Source: Gibbula magus
Taxonomy: Eukaryota > Mollusca > Gastropoda > Trochida > Trochidae
DNA: 64,000 nt
NCBI GenBank assembly: GCA_936450465.1
Contig: OW388304.1
Coordinates: forward strand, 36,051,593-36,115,592
Direction of reading: 5' to 3'
The position numbers and the translations under genes are program-made. The number at the start of each line of letters is the position of its first letter. Positions within the stretch are counted from its first letter, which is position 1. Shown here in pieces: positions 1 to 12,385 of this stretch. A model generated the notes under the pieces. That model searched no databases and was not told where the DNA came from. It saw only the letters and a list, made by a program, of their open reading frames with translations.

Positions 1-440
1 CCGTTAATCAAATCCAAGACAATTAAGTAATTTCCTTGATTGTTTAGTCAATGGAGGGAGCTTCCAATCAGTTTGAATTTTCTTATTTATTTGCTTTGAT
101 AATCAATCAATTATTTTTTACAATAATTATAACTCAAAACTGAAAGCTTAAAGTGATAATCTCATGTTGTTAAATTTGTTTATTTTGAAATATTGCAAAC
201 ATCATCATATGTGTATCTAAAGTAGAGTAAAATTTATTGAAAATAGATTTTTTTTTATTTCTTGAGCGATAAATTGCCTATTTTACAACATAATTATCGA
301 AGAGGTTTTCCTAATCAATATGCACCAAAATAGAACAGACCTTTATTTCTAATTGAGATAATGACAATCTGGAGCCCATGTTGGCGATAGTTACAATCTA
401 TGAGTATACCATCTTTTATCATCCAAAACTGGCTCCCACA
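1..440. other. AT-rich DNA without recognised features
   Basis: No exon, repeat family or RNA gene recognised here. It lies in the region expected to be intron of the minus-strand PLC-like gene, if the remaining exons lie beyond position 1. Confidence 0.5.
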
Positions 441-904
441 GTAGATATCGCTTGGGTGAGATCAAGCGATATCTACAAGCGATATCTACATTGTAGATAT
501 CGCTACAATCAAATCGTCATAATCCTATTACATCATCAGTTAATGACATCACAAAGCTTTGGCATCAATTAGAACACTGCTGACAATGCTATGACGTCAC
601 AATGGTGATGACGTAACAATGCTATGATGCCATAATGCTTATGACGTCACAATGCTATGACCTCACTGAGATCACTGCTGAAGAAGCTAAATGGCAGTTT
701 TGTTTCAGATATGTCAGTATTTGGCTAATACTTGTTGTAGAATGATTTTGAATGATAAATAAAATCTCACCCTCGTGTCTTCTGATATCAAATATATCAA
801 CACTCGTTGATTAAAGTAAAAATATCCTCGGCAAGCCTCGGATATTTGTAACTTTAATCAACTCGTGTTGATATATTTGATATCAGAAGACACTTGGGTG
901 AGAT
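441..904 (+). mobile_element. Palindrome/TGACGTCA composite repeat, copy 1
   Basis: Two short palindromes come first: 441-476 (arms GTAGATATCGCTTG / CAAGCGATATCTAC) and 479-503 (GCGATATCTACA arms around one T). A cluster of CRE-like octamers follows, with exact TGACGTCA at 592-599 and 642-649, TGACGTAA at 609-616 and further decayed copies, spaced by AATGCTA-type linkers. After 115 bp a long hairpin runs 764-904, with arms of about 65 nt and loop AAGC near 830. The same arrangement recurs at 16.3, 30.6 and 62.6 kb, so I treat it as a dispersed element; no transposon class is recognised. Confidence 0.5.
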
Positions 905-1540
905 TCTCTATATAATATGCTTTTTCTTTCTTATGAAGTCATATATACAATCTGCTAGCGGACAACCTCTATTTTATCATGTTTAAGCATAAGAAATTGT
1001 AACGTGTGCTTTATGTCACAAATTTTGTGAAATGATACAGGGAGGCAGGTTGAATGAATGTGGATTGGGGTTCTGTTGTTTGAAATCAATATTCGACTTT
1101 ATGAAACATTCAAATTATGACTAAAATTTCAAATGTTAGAGGAAAGATTGTTGAATGTGATGAAATATTTGCCAGGCAAAACATGAGACAATCACTTTAA
1201 ATCATCCCAAAAATGTTGATTCCCTAAATTGTTCATTACGGTTCTTCCTAGAAATACAATGACAAGACAATTTGTTTCATTTTTTACAATAATTACGGAC
1301 CAAAACTGAAAGCTAAAATCATCCCAAAATCTTAAATTGATTCCTTAAAAAAAAGTTGATACTGTTGACCTTTTTACTTCCGTGACGTACAATCAGAACA
1401 CAAAAAAACATTCTCATGACACTCTACTTGATTATAACAATCTAAGAACACGTACACTTAATAAGATCAGTCTTAATAAGATCAGTCTTAATAAGATCTA
1501 AGTGTTTGTTTATGTGAAATTTAAATTTATTCATATGATT
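905..1540. other. No gene seen; short 15-bp tandem repeat
   Basis: Nothing coding is seen. A 15-bp unit (TTAATAAGATCAGTC) is repeated about 2.8 times at 1458-1499. Confidence 0.5.
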
Positions 1541-1827
1541 AAACATATGTACTGATAGAATATTTACCAAATAACAAATAATTTGTAATTAAACTAATCA
1601 ACAATTTTTTTTTTCCACACTCACAGTGCCAATGAATGGCTACAAAATGGATTTTATTTTGGAATTACTGTATTAGCCTTTATCAAACTATCAAATATTA
1701 TGTCATAAAAATACTACTGTCAGTAAAATATTTCATCTGATTTGTGCAATAAGTATGTGTTTACAACAGGAATGCCTTATCAAATTTTGTCTCCACAAAA
1801 AATACCCTGATAGAACTCTCTCTTTAA
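1541..1827 (+). mobile_element. MITE family B, copy B1 (left part missing)
   Basis: It matches the right two thirds of the full copy at 9134-9561: an internal ACTGATAGAATATT block, then CACTCACAGTGCCAATGAATGGCT, and the terminal CAAAAAATACCCTGATAGAA before TTAA. The terminal TTAA (1824-1827) is also the first base set of the neighbouring family-A copy. Confidence 0.6.
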
Positions 1828-2194
1828 AGGGGCAGTAGCACGTTTTTTTTTGATGAAATAAGTCGATGAAATGTATTTGAAAAATAATGTCACCAATAAT
1901 AAAACACACTTCTTTCTTCAGAAATTCAAGTTAATAAATGAGTGTACATGGTTCCGTAAAGCCATTGAAATCGTTTTCGTTTCGTCATTCGAAATAATAA
2001 AATGTGTTCACAATAAAATGACCGCCATGCAAGTTCCGCTTTATACGCAACACCGTTATTACCACTACGGATAATTGCTTTGTGTAATAAGATGTTTTAC
2101 CCTCTAAAGTAAATATAAATGACACAAACTATCATTTTGAATGGGAAAAATTTAAAAATAAAATTTGGAAAAAAAAGTGCTACTGCCCCTTTAA
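1824..2194 (-). mobile_element. TTAA-flanked MITE family A, copy A1
   Basis: A 371-bp element with inverted ends AGGGGCAGTAGCACG, flanked on both sides by TTAA. It contains the family core with GCATGGCGGCCATTTTATTG (slightly mutated here) and TAAAACATCTTATTACAC on the reverse strand. At least six other copies occur in this window. TTAA target duplications with short terminal repeats are the hallmark of piggyBac-type non-autonomous elements; no transposase is present. Short ORFs inside it are not genes. Confidence 0.8.
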
Positions 2195-2483
2195 GTCTTG
2201 AGGCCTGGTATTGAGTACCTAAGTGGCAAATCGGTCAGATTTAGTAGCACAAGCCGCAGTAAAGACCGTACACACAGACATTTGATGGAGATTGAATAAT
2301 GGCTGACAGATGAGATAGGTGAGCAGCTTACTGTCACATCAAATCCTGAAATAACACTTCTTGATTAGTAATTAGCGTTTATGTCTTTCTTTTTTCCTAC
2401 AGATAACAAGTTTGATGTTTGTTACATATTGAGAGATCAAAGAGGGAGAGGATTGGAGGGGAGTCCAAGGCCTAGCACAAAGT

Positions 2484-2900
2484 ACAATATATAACTACAT
2501 TGAAATATGGTGGTCCCTCACTATAACGCGAGGTTTGGGAACTAAATAATGACACCAGCGGTATATTGAAGGGCGGTATAGTGAGGGAACACTGTACTGT
2601 GTTCGCTTGATGAATCCATAATTATATAAAATTGTATAAAGTTACTTGTATCGTGTGAGTACAAGATATAACTACATTGAAATACTGTGTTCAGTCAATG
2701 TCTAACATAAATTATATAAAATTGTTTAAAGTTACTTGTATTGTGTGAGTACAAGATGTAACAACATTGAAATATTGTGTTCGCTGATGTGTAACATTCT
2801 TATATAAATATCACATAAGTAGCAGGTACAACAATAAAAATTAACACTTTGATTAGTCGAAGTGAAAGTAAAATCGTGTAATGTGTAACATTACAATATA
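2484..2900. repeat. 90-bp tandem repeat, about 3 copies, with nested micro-MITE
   Basis: The block containing GTGTGAGTACAAGATATAAC and CATTGAAATACTGTGTTC recurs with a period of 90 bp (2653, 2743), with decayed flanking copies. One unit is split by the small inverted element at 2510-2592. Confidence 0.65.
2510..2592. mobile_element. 83-bp inverted element with CCCTCACTATA ends (pogo/Tigger-like)
   Basis: The ends GGTCCCTCACTATAACGCG and CGGTATAGTGAGGGAAC are inverted repeats. The tandem-repeat text resumes on either side, which marks a clean insertion. The end sequence resembles pogo/Tigger-type Tc1/mariner MITEs; the class is inferred from this alone. Confidence 0.45.
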
Positions 2901-3168
2901 AAATCTTATTTACTTTAAAATATAACAATGAAATACTGTGACAAGTTGATGTGTACATATGTGTACACATAATTACAAAATGAGTTTGCTGTACATATTT
3001 TCACGATTCTGATTAGTTGAGAGCTCTCAAAAAGAGACAACCATTTCTTCATGAACAAAGATGAAATGTGCATTCATACCTCGTCAAATCATACCTTGTA
3101 ACATCACAATCAGTCCATACGACTATTCTAAAGTTCTGCTCTTACACATAAAAAGCAAAACAACTTAC

Positions 3169-3324
3169 TTTCATTTTTTGCCTCTCGTATTTTCTTCTGC
3201 GATCCTTCGTAATGTAGAATCATATCCTTGTGATTTAGGAAGAATTTCCGCTGGAGTAGCTTACTGGCGGACTTGACCTTTGACAGGACCTGACCTTTAC
3301 TAAGTTCCTCCAATAGGCGGTCCA
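3169..3324 (-). CDS. Internal exon: start of PH domain, phospholipase C-like (delta/eta/L type)
   Basis: A 156-nt exon read on the minus strand. It is preceded by a pyrimidine-rich acceptor ending TTCCAG (3325-3327) and followed by donor GTAAGT (3168-3163). It accepts phase 1 (begins TG) and ends in phase 1, giving 51 whole codons with no stop. The peptide has a short amphipathic start (DRLLEELSKG), then GQVLSKVKS, RKFFLN and LHYEGSQKKIREAK. The order glycine - leucine - KVKS - RxFFL - D - L.YE.S.KK matches the first two strands of the PH domain in PI-specific phospholipases C of the delta, eta and L/PRIP groups, where this domain binds phosphoinositides and tethers the enzyme to the membrane. 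No catalytic X/Y box lies in the window; later exons should lie beyond position 1. The exon structure is well supported; the family call is moderate and the subtype is open. Confidence 0.7.
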
Positions 3325-3469
3325 CTGGAACACAAGAACAATCAATCAATGGCTTTGCATGAAAATAATAATAATGACAATAGTCATCAGAAGATGACAT
3401 ATCCCACCGGTCCAACATAATTTGTAAAACACATTTTTGAAAGATAATTGTATATCTTTTAAGTACCAT

Positions 3470-4060
3470 TTCAGTAGGTGGGTAATACACATGCAAAGTT
3501 TCAGGGAGATATGATGAAGGGTTTTGGAGTTCTGCACCGGAAACGAATCACCGCCTGAACAAAGTTTCAATCCATCACGTTTCTATGGAAACAAAAAATT
3601 TCACAAAGTGGGTTATACACATGCTAAGTTTCAGAAAGATATGAAGAAGCATTTTCAAGTTTTTGTTCCGGAAACAAAATGATTACGAGACGACTATATT
3701 CCATGGCAATACATACCGGTGAGATAATGACAAAACATGGTAGACAAACTCCCCTGCCATATTGATTTTCACGAAAACTAAAAAAAACATAATTGACCAC
3801 TTAACTTCTCATTGGAGATACCTTGAACAGGTTCCACAAACAGAACAAGGGCAATAACTCCTGAAAAAGTCTTTGACCACTTCGTATTTTTTAACTCCTT
3901 CAAGGTATTTATGTCTTCAAAACTCAAACCAAATTTGGACATCCAATCCTAAAGGTTTCTGAGAAAAGCTATCCCCTTTGGAGAAACCATAAACAGAGTC
4001 CCAAACAGAGCAAGTGGAATAGCTCCAGAGTTGAAAGCTGATTACACTCAGAACATTTTA
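3470..4060. repeat. Decayed dispersed element with internal duplication
   Basis: A block (GTGGGTAATACACATGCAAA ... GTTTCAG ... CCGGAAAC) occurs twice, at about 3477 and 3609 (~130-bp period). It is followed by two loose copies of a segment with ACAGAACAAGGGCAATAACT / CAGAGCAAGTGGAATAGCTC (3840-4030). The style matches non-autonomous elements common in mollusc genomes. Ends are not defined. Confidence 0.4.
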
Positions 4061-5020
4061 TCGAAGTCCTTGAATAGACACATCTAAGATATTTACTAAA
4101 ATGTATATTTCAGTAAATAATAGTTTTTACTTTTCAAGTTATTAACTAATCAAATTGTAATCTTTCTGTCTGACAGTGTCTGCAGGTGCAAATTGCAATG
4201 AAAAAATTGTTTTAAACTTAAATAGAAGTAGACATGCGTAATGTTTTCAACTGACACATCAGAAGAATTTGTTCCTTCTTTGAAGACAGAATATATACAC
4301 AAAAACTGTATCAAAAGAAATCCATATAAAGATATAATCTCATATAATGATGAAAAGATACACTGCTGGATATAAAAGGTTTGAAAAATAAAAAATACAC
4401 TCTGTCTAAAATAAATTTGAAGTTATGTTTCAAAACTTATAACAACATCTGATGATTCCCAAGAGACGCATAAGAAAATGTTAACAGAACTCGCTCTAAA
4501 AATATATAACTAATTAGTTAATTATCTCATTACTGACAACCAGGTAATTAAAAAGTAGGAAACTTGGAAAAGTGTTAATCTAATATAAAATATAACAGGT
4601 GTATTCTGGGAGAAAAAGTTATTAGCACTAAAGGAATATGGTTTAGCTGCGGATCTCATGGGCCAAAGAAAATGACCTTTTCAGTTTTTCATACGTCTTA
4701 GAAACTTTGAAAGGACTTTGAAAAAAAATTATATTGGGGGAATAGTGCATTGAATCCAAAGGTAAATACCATAATGAGAAGGAAATTGCTATTAATTCAA
4801 TTAAACCTAGTCCTAGTAGAATAAGCATCATTATATTTACTTCATACTTCAATAAACAGGAAAAACACCAACTGCACTCGCAAGTCTCAGACAGGCCAAA
4901 TCACTGCCTTGCTGCATTTTTCCAACTTTCCTGTGCTAGTATAGCAGCACACTATGAAGTTCAGGTGTAGTGCAAACCTACACTATGCAGCAAAGCTTAA
5001 ATTAGCCAGTGATGGAAAAA

Positions 5021-5196
5021 TGTAAAATGTAATTCTAGTTCTACTCCAACTTCCCCCTGAAGTCATTTCTCAGGTCAGTCTCAATACAGTATATTGTATA
5101 GTCATTATGCAGCAAGGCTTAAATTAGCCAGTGATTAAGACTGACCCAAGTATGACTTCAGGGGGAAGTTGTAGTATTACTATAATTACATTTTCA
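5021..5196. repeat. Inverted-repeat element, ~60-bp arms
   Basis: The left arm 5021-5081 (core CTTCCCCCTGAAGTCA) pairs with 5136-5196 (core TGACTTCAGGGGGAAG) around a 54-bp spacer. The motif TGCAGCAAGGCTTAAATTAG in the spacer also appears just upstream at ~4987 and again at 59577, so this belongs to a dispersed family. Confidence 0.6.
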
Positions 5197-5741
5197 TACA
5201 AAATACTATGGTCGTATAGTGATTTCAGTTTTCAACACTTTATTTGCGACCAATCTCGGAATATCATTTTTGTGGACGATTTGTGATTTCGGTAGAAAGC
5301 TACTCAGATTCATGTTACACTTATTAATCCAGTGTTAACATTACTCACAAGGACCAAATCTCAAATAATCAAGACTCAAAGGAAGGGTTATTAGTATTAA
5401 GAAAATATCAGTTCGTAACCACAATTGCTATTGGAGACTAACAAGGTGTATGCAATGTGAGATTCTCAGCTCTATGGAAATTAGAAACTCTATATCATAT
5501 TCTTAATCCCTTGAAATGCCACAGGTTTACTTTTTAGACATTTCACATCTGATACAAATTTAAAACCTTCAAAGGTCAGGTTGTGATTCCCATTGTAGCA
5601 AAATTGGTTTGCATTGCAAACTTCTTTATATGTAAGAGAACAACACTTCGTTATGGGTTCTTATACGTTATCAAGCAAGTAGTTATCTATCATCGCTAGC
5701 AGTTGATTATCTTTTAACACTTGTCATTATTTTTTTCACAA

Positions 5742-5976
5742 AAGGGAGGGAGGTAAGCGGTGATGGATGGTTAACAAAATGACCACACCCAGGAGGTCGG
5801 TACTTTGCAACGAAGTGAATTGTCATTGGCTCGCAGATCCAAGGTGCGTAGCAGTGTCATTGGCTCACGCCGACCAAGGGCGGGTAATTTGAGTAAAGAT
5901 TTCTCTGATGGAGTGTCCCAGGGGTGATATAGTGAGAGCATAGGAGCATATATAAAACCCTGGGTAACCGAGGATG
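5742..5976 (+). mobile_element. Mutator-like MITE family D, truncated copy D1
   Basis: It matches the interior and one terminal repeat of the full copies at 24.5 and 35.1 kb: ATTGGCT boxes, CCAAGGGCGGGTAATTTGAG, GGTGATATAGTG, CATATATAAAACC and the end TGGGTAACCGAGGATG. The other terminal repeat is missing. Confidence 0.65.
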
Positions 5977-6373
5977 CATTAGTATAGGTTCTTACACATT
6001 ATCAACCAGGTCTCAATGTTTTGAGAGGCATTCTAGAATTTGGTGTTATAGAAAAGCCAAGATATACTTGATAACGGAACAAGGATATATACTGTAACGT
6101 CATTGTTAAATAAAGAAGTTGATCATCCTTGTCTTCTCTATCAAGAAACGGGTTATCAAATGTCGCTAGCAGTTAACCATCCATAAACGTCATTATGGTT
6201 GAACTATCTATTCTAAAAAGCCTCTCAAAAAGATAAGTTTATAAAATAATCATATAAAATTTCAATGTTTTAATAATTATGAAGTAAGAAAATAATTAAA
6301 TATATCTGTTTGGCCACAAGTACTATCGTTAAAAAATCTTTGATGAAGAAGGCAATCGCCGTCAAAATATATA

Positions 6374-6436
6374 AGTGAGTGAGTGAGTTATTGCTTAACG
6401 CCGCTTCGGCAGTATCACAGCCATTTGTGGCGATAA
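6374..6436 (+). repeat. SINE/LINE 3'-tail fragment with GTGA repeat
   Basis: GAGTGAGTGAGTTATTGCTT, then AACGCCGCTTCGGCAGTATC, then ACAGCC. Related fragments lie at 26831-26893 and, rearranged, at 38637-38690. The core TTAACGCCGCTT is shared with the tail of the main SINE family (S1) in this window, suggesting a common LINE partner. Confidence 0.5.
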
Positions 6437-6512
6437 AACATATAACATTACAATTCTGTCTTATTGTGGATAACTCCATGCGTTGGAAGGCGTTTTTATC
6501 CTCATTCATCAT

Positions 6513-6931
<419 letters not shown>

Positions 6932-7775
6932 ATTAAGGTGTCACGTGCTTCAAGTTACAATAACATACAATGGTCATCCTCTATTTCTACGTCTGATAAA
7001 TTGAATCCAAACTTGAAAACAGTCTACTTTCATCCTCACAGCAGTAACAGGAAATACAACTAGCAGGAAACCACTGAAACCTAAACAGATCTTTAAAAAC
7101 AAGTCCATTCAATTAATCTTTAATTCAAACGGCAAATTTTACTTCTGATTTCAAGCAGATAAGACAGAGAGCATGTATTGATACTTCATGTTCTAAGCTA
7201 TGATGAGACATTTATAATCAACAAAGAAATATGTAGATTTATTACACATATGGTTGAAAATAATTGAGTTATTATTTTGATATGAGCACATGTGCACATA
7301 TCAAATTTTCCCTGGCAACCATTGTTTCAGCATGAGTTACTCTACTTCCCCCGTCTATGACGTAAAAAAAAGGTTTTTGTGACATCATTTTAGCTTTGTC
7401 ACAAGACATGTCTTGTTTTCTGTAAAGCATTGTTTTTGTAATAAGAACAATTGCATTGAATGGGTTGTTTTTTTTACCCTTAAATAAATACATTTTCTTC
7501 ATTAAAATCAATGTTTCCTTCTTTATAATTTGCAAGCACTTCTGAAAGTTGTTTCCATATGATTTTAGACATGTTGACAAAAACACAACACATGTGAAAT
7601 TGTTTCAAGTTGTCAAGTACATAAAGAACATTGCTGATGATTCAACATATCTAATCTTGCACAATAATTTATTTGTATATTGTGAATGATCTTGAAAGTA
7701 GCAGATAAAGTAGTTCTTGGTAGAAATTTTAGGCCAAACTCCTTTAAATTCCAATGAGCTATATCCCATAGGGGG

Positions 7776-8137
7776 TTAAAGGGGCAGTAGCATGTTTTTT
7801 GCAAAATTTAATTTTTCAAATTTCCCATTTATAATGATTGTTTATGTCATTTAAACTAACTTAAGAGGGTAAAACATCTTATTACACAAACCAATTATCT
7901 GTAGCGGTAAAAAATATGTTGTGTATAAAGCAAAAATTGCATGGCGGCCATTTTATTGTGAACACAATATATTATTTTATATTACAAAAACGTTTCCCAT
8001 GGCTTTACCGAAACATGTACACTCATTTTAAACTTTATTTTCCGAAGAGAGAAGGATGTTTTACCATTGGTGAAATTATTTTTCAAATACATTTCATCAA
8101 CTTATTTGAGCGAAAAAACGTGCTACAGTGCCTTTAA
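7776..8137 (+). mobile_element. MITE family A, copy A2
   Basis: 362 bp from TTAA to TTAA, with AGGGGCAGTAGCATG at the left end and a mutated right end (GCTACAGTGCCTTTAA). The core GCATGGCGGCCATTTTATTG is intact. Confidence 0.8.
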
Positions 8138-8405
8138 TACATCATTGATTTATATTTCAAAGCAAAGATAATGAACAATAATGAAAGTAGAACAACCAGA
8201 TGACATTTATAGAGAAACATTCCCAAAAGTTTTTATTTCAAACGTTTCCATTTTCCATTTTTAAAATACACCTTATAACCCCTTTTTCACAATCACGTCA
8301 TTCAATTATCAAATGGTTAGTTTACTGAACTTAAATACATAACAATCATGTTGTTAAGGAAATAAAGCTTTTTATCATTACCAAAGTGTAATAAGATGTC
8401 TGATT

Positions 8406-8456
8406 GTTTTATGATCATTTTCACTTTGAGTTAAACAGTGAAAATGATCATAAAAC
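8406..8456. repeat. Perfect hairpin, 20-bp arms, 11-nt loop
   Basis: GTTTTATGATCATTTTCACT pairs exactly with its complement at 8437-8456 around an 11-nt loop. No U-run follows and the surroundings are non-coding, so it is not called a terminator. Confidence 0.85.
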
Positions 8457-8776
8457 ATCATCATATATATACATCACAATATGTGATCTAATGAAGCAAA
8501 ACCATTAAGCCCTGGCTGGTGTTATTTCCAAATGAGCACTCTGTGACTGAATTATTGAATTTCAGCCCAATATAACAGAGAATTATGGAGTCCAATCAGA
8601 ACTATATATGATAAAGCACCTCCCTCCAGACCAGCTGGTCTGCCCAGGCTTGATGAGCCTCTAATAACCTGTGAAATCTGGGATTTCAGCCCCGAGAGGG
8701 CATAAGGGGAGATAATTTACCTTTTACAGGATAAAGATGTTTCAGTTCAAATCCTGTTACCTTTCTGACACATACA

Positions 8777-9137
8777 TTAAAGGGGCAGTAGCACGTTTTT
8801 TTCAAATTTTATTTTTTCAAATTTCCAATTTATAATGATAGTTTATGTCATTTATATTTACTTTAGAGGGTAAAACATCTTATTACACAAGCCAATTATC
8901 CGTAGTGGTAATAACGATGTTGCGTATACAGCAAAAATTGCATGGCGGCCATTTTATTGTGAACAATTATTTTTAATGACAAAAATTATTCCCCTGGCTT
9001 AATTTACGAAACCATGTACACTCATTTTTAAACTTGATATTCCGAAGAGAGAACGGTGATTTACTATTAGTGACATTATTATTCAAATACATTTCATCAA
9101 CTTATTTGAGCGAAAAAACGTGCTACTGCCCCTTTAA
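8777..9137 (+). mobile_element. MITE family A, copy A3
   Basis: 361 bp, TTAA at both ends, with terminal repeats AGGGGCAGTAGCACG / CGTGCTACTGCCCCT. Its right TTAA (9134-9137) is shared with the adjoining family-B copy. Confidence 0.85.
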
Positions 9138-9561
9138 AGGGAAAGTTCTATCACCGATCCGCCATCTTGGTTTCTCGACATTTTGTGAAATAAAAACATG
9201 CAATATTTAACCCAATTTAAATTGTTGTAAAAAAACATATACACTGATAGAATATTCACATAGTAACGCATAACGTTTCATAAAACTAATAAACAATATG
9301 CTATTAGGCCGTAGCAAAGTTTTCCCCACTCGCAGCGCCGATGAATGGCTTCAATTCTTATTGTTTTTATTTTTCAACAAATGTGCGTTTGTTTTAACAA
9401 GTTGTGAAATGCAAAGACATTAAAGTATTAACGTCATTAATATATTTTAATTTGACTGTGTTTTAATCATGTACCGGTAATAATAGGATATATGTGTAAA
9501 CGCGAATATCCTCTTGAATTTCGTTTCCACAAAAAATACCCCAATACAACCCTCCTTTTAA
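9134..9561 (+). mobile_element. MITE family B, full copy B2
   Basis: 428 bp between TTAA sites. The left end AGGGAAAGTTCTATCACCG is followed by CCGCCATCTTGG; the right end is CACAAAAAATACCCC...CCTCC. The ends are loosely inverted (GTTCTATC versus GGGTTNTAT). Internal landmarks are ACTGATAGAATATTCACATA and CACTCGCAGCGCCGATGAAT. It carries no coding sequence. It is used here as the family reference. Confidence 0.75.
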
Positions 9562-9975
9562 ATATGGAATAAGCCCAATATAATAAGCTCAATATAATAA
9601 GCTCAATATAATAAGCTCAAATATGATCCATCTTTCTGGTGTTGGGTTTATCAAACATTCATATCCACTGTAGAAACCACAGCCAATGTTCCTTGACCAA
9701 GTATATAATCGTGTTACTACATTTTGGATCACACTTTTCTCAGATATAAACCAATAAAGAATAAGGCTCAATATAATATGCTTAAATATTAGCCAATTTT
9801 TCTGGTGTTGAGAATGTTAAATATTCATATTGAATATAGAAATCACAGCCAATATTTCATGACCAATTATGAAATGTCCACTACATTTTCAGATCTCGTA
9901 TTCTGTTTCTCAGCTGTGATGGGCATAATCCCAATATAATCAGCTCAAATGAAATCCAATCTTTCTGATTTTTAG
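9562..9975. repeat. ~166-bp tandem repeat, ~2.5 copies
   Basis: Units begin with AGCTCAAATATGATCCATCT-like text and TCTGGTGTTG (9635, 9801). They continue through CATTCATAT...CCACAGCCAAT and end with a partial third unit. A 15-bp run (AATATAATAAGCTC) is further repeated at 9577-9620. Confidence 0.7.
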
Positions 9976-10205
9976 GATGTCGGTGGCAAATCCAAAGGGT
10001 TCAGGGGATTCAACCCCTCCCCACATGCCGACCGTCCCCAAATGCCGACCCCCACCCCAAGCCTTCTAGACTTTGAAATATTTTCCATGTAAAATTGATG
10101 GACGCTCATGGTGAACAACCCTCCTTATCAATAAGGGACCCTCCCACCCCATACCCTAAACATTTGTGCATACACTCCCCTCCCCTTCAAAATTTCTAAA
10201 TCTAT
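9970..10205. mobile_element. Decayed GGATCCGCC-type (hAT-like) MITE E, copy E1
   Basis: It keeps the family order: a GGTGGCAAATCCAAAGGGTT head, C-rich stretches, a CATGTAAAATTGATGGAC centre and a CCCTTCAAAATTTCTAAATC end. Strongly diverged. Confidence 0.35.
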
Positions 10206-10699
10206 GAATATCAAAATCAATAAAATATTGATATGATCAAAATCCTCCATCAGCTATCTGTCAAATACTGAAAACAAAACCTGATATGTTATTTTCTCAC
10301 ACAATGCCAAATTTCTAACCCTTTATAGTTTTGTTTTTCTTTTAGTATACTTATTTATGAGTATGTATTAGGGTCTATACCATCTTTTGATCGATTACCA
10401 CAAGTGTCAGCACAGAGAATAACAGACACGCACAGCGTCAACCCCTTGCCTCATCTCTTATTTAAACACTCCCAGTATAAACACATTACAGCTACAAGAC
10501 AGTTCAGATGGGTCCTTGTGACAGACCAGGATTATCTTAGACATTCGGGAATTGGGGAAAAACATCTCTAACAATTATAATAGTAGACATTTGGAAGGTT
10601 TGGTAACCCTCTGTATATAACCATGGAGATCATTAGCCAAGTTAATCATTAGCCAAGCATAAAAGTCATCAAGTTGCTTGTGTCCATCCTGTTTCCTTC

Positions 10700-11365
10700 A
10701 TTATTTATACTATTTATACAATTGTACTACTTAAACAGTTATTACCATTTGTATCATTTGTATCATTTATATCCTTAATTTATACCAGTTATACTATTTA
10801 TACTATTTATATCCTTTATATCAGTTTTACCATTTATACCATTTATACCATTTATACTATTTATACTATTTATACTATTTATGGCATTTATACCTATTAT
10901 ATTCTTTATACCATTTATACCATTTATACCATTTATACCATTTATACCATTTATACGTATTTATGGCATTTACACCTTTTATAGTATTAATATACTATTC
11001 ATATCATTTATAGCATTTGTACCATTTATATTCGTTATACCAGTTATACTATTTATACCAGTTACACTATTTATACCATTTATACTATTTATACTATTTA
11101 TACTATTTATACAATTTATACTATTTATACTATTTATTCTATCTAACTATTTATGGAATTTATACCTTTTATACCTTGTATATCCTTTATACCAGTTATA
11201 CTATTGATATCAGTTACACCTTTTATACTACTTATTTATATAATTTATACTATTTATACCATTTTTACCATTTATACCATTTATAACATTTATAATATTT
11301 ATATTATTTATATAATTTATACTATTCATAACATTTATATTATTTATAATATTTATAAAATTAAA
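10700..11365. repeat. 9-bp minisatellite TTTATACYA, ~660 bp
   Basis: The array is made of TTTATACCA/TTTATACTA nonamers with scattered variants, cleanest at 10830-10960 and 11040-11130. Open frames through it (FIP and YLY repeats) are artefacts of the 9-bp period. Confidence 0.95.
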
Positions 11366-12164
11366 GTAACAAATACTACATCATAAGACAGATCTCAACA
11401 GCTAAGTATACAAGACAAGTTTTATGTTCTTGGCACACTGTAGAAACATCACTTGTATGATGCATCATCGGAGGATTTCAATAATGGATTCAATTTAGTA
11501 TTCTGTAAAACCATCTCATTGTCCTAACTTTGCAAGCTTAAAAGCACTTAAATGGAGCATATGGGTTAATGAAATAAAAGATGGGAAAACTGTCAGTAGA
11601 GTAATCTGAAGGCGAATTTGGTACAAATTATTCCTTTATATAGAAGCAGTGAGACCCAATTAAGTATGGTCCCCTGGGGTTTATGCTTCCAGCCACACGT
11701 CCTCTATCTGTAGATTCCTTCAATACACTCCTCATCTAAATCTACTGACCTCTAGAAGTGGAAATGTTAAAAGCAACTCCTCACAACTTACGGACTGTAT
11801 ACCTGGTAAGATATACTTATCAAATTCTGGAGTGGCAATCAAATAAGCTTTATGGCTTGCTAGCCAATCCAGAATTTGTAAAATAAAAATATATTCAAAA
11901 TATAATCAAAATTTGTTCATGATGAAATCAATAATTCAACAATAACCTACATTAGATCCAAATGGATTCTAAAATGCTCCAAATTTACATACTGAAAGCC
12001 ATTCTTCAGAAATATGGGTCGGAATAATAAACTTCTCAGAATGAAATCAATAATTCAACACAACCCTAAAAACAGGATATTAAATTTGACTTAAATTTGC
12101 ATTTCTATTGCAAGCCACAGGTGTTGATATGTTTGATACCAGCAGATAGAAGTGTCAGGTTCTT
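11366..12164. other. No gene or repeat recognised
   Basis: AT-rich sequence with no splice-flanked open frame and no family match to the repeats defined elsewhere in the window. Confidence 0.4.
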
Positions 12165-12385
12165 ATGTTTAACTGGTGATGTAGGTTAGTTGGTAAGGTG
12201 GCTATTCATCACCATGTAGACAGGGGTTCAATTCCTAGTCCCATCATAGCAAGAGACGTTAAAAGTTGTTGCTTCCTTGCTTGGCACTCAGCATTATAAG
12301 GATAGAACAATGCTTTAACTGGCTCATCACTGTGGCTGCCAGTGCCAAGAGCACAAAAAGAATTTCGAACTCCAATTTAATGAGG
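12165..12385 (+). mobile_element. tRNA-derived SINE (family S3)
   Basis: The A box resembles GTAGGTTAGTTGGTAAGG (12181-12198) and the B box is GGTTCAATTCC (12226-12236). The body contains TTGTTGCTTCCTTGCTTGGC, ACTCAGCATTATAAGG and GAACAATGC. No poly(A) or clear target duplication. Confidence 0.6.

Noticed and set aside
8406..8456. Bacterial-type transcription terminator
   Set aside because: Perfect stem but no T-run and the surroundings are eukaryotic non-coding DNA.
10881..11386. Open frames of FIP/YLY repeats resembling a membrane protein
   Set aside because: Produced by the 9-bp TTTATACYA minisatellite; all three frames stay open for the same reason.
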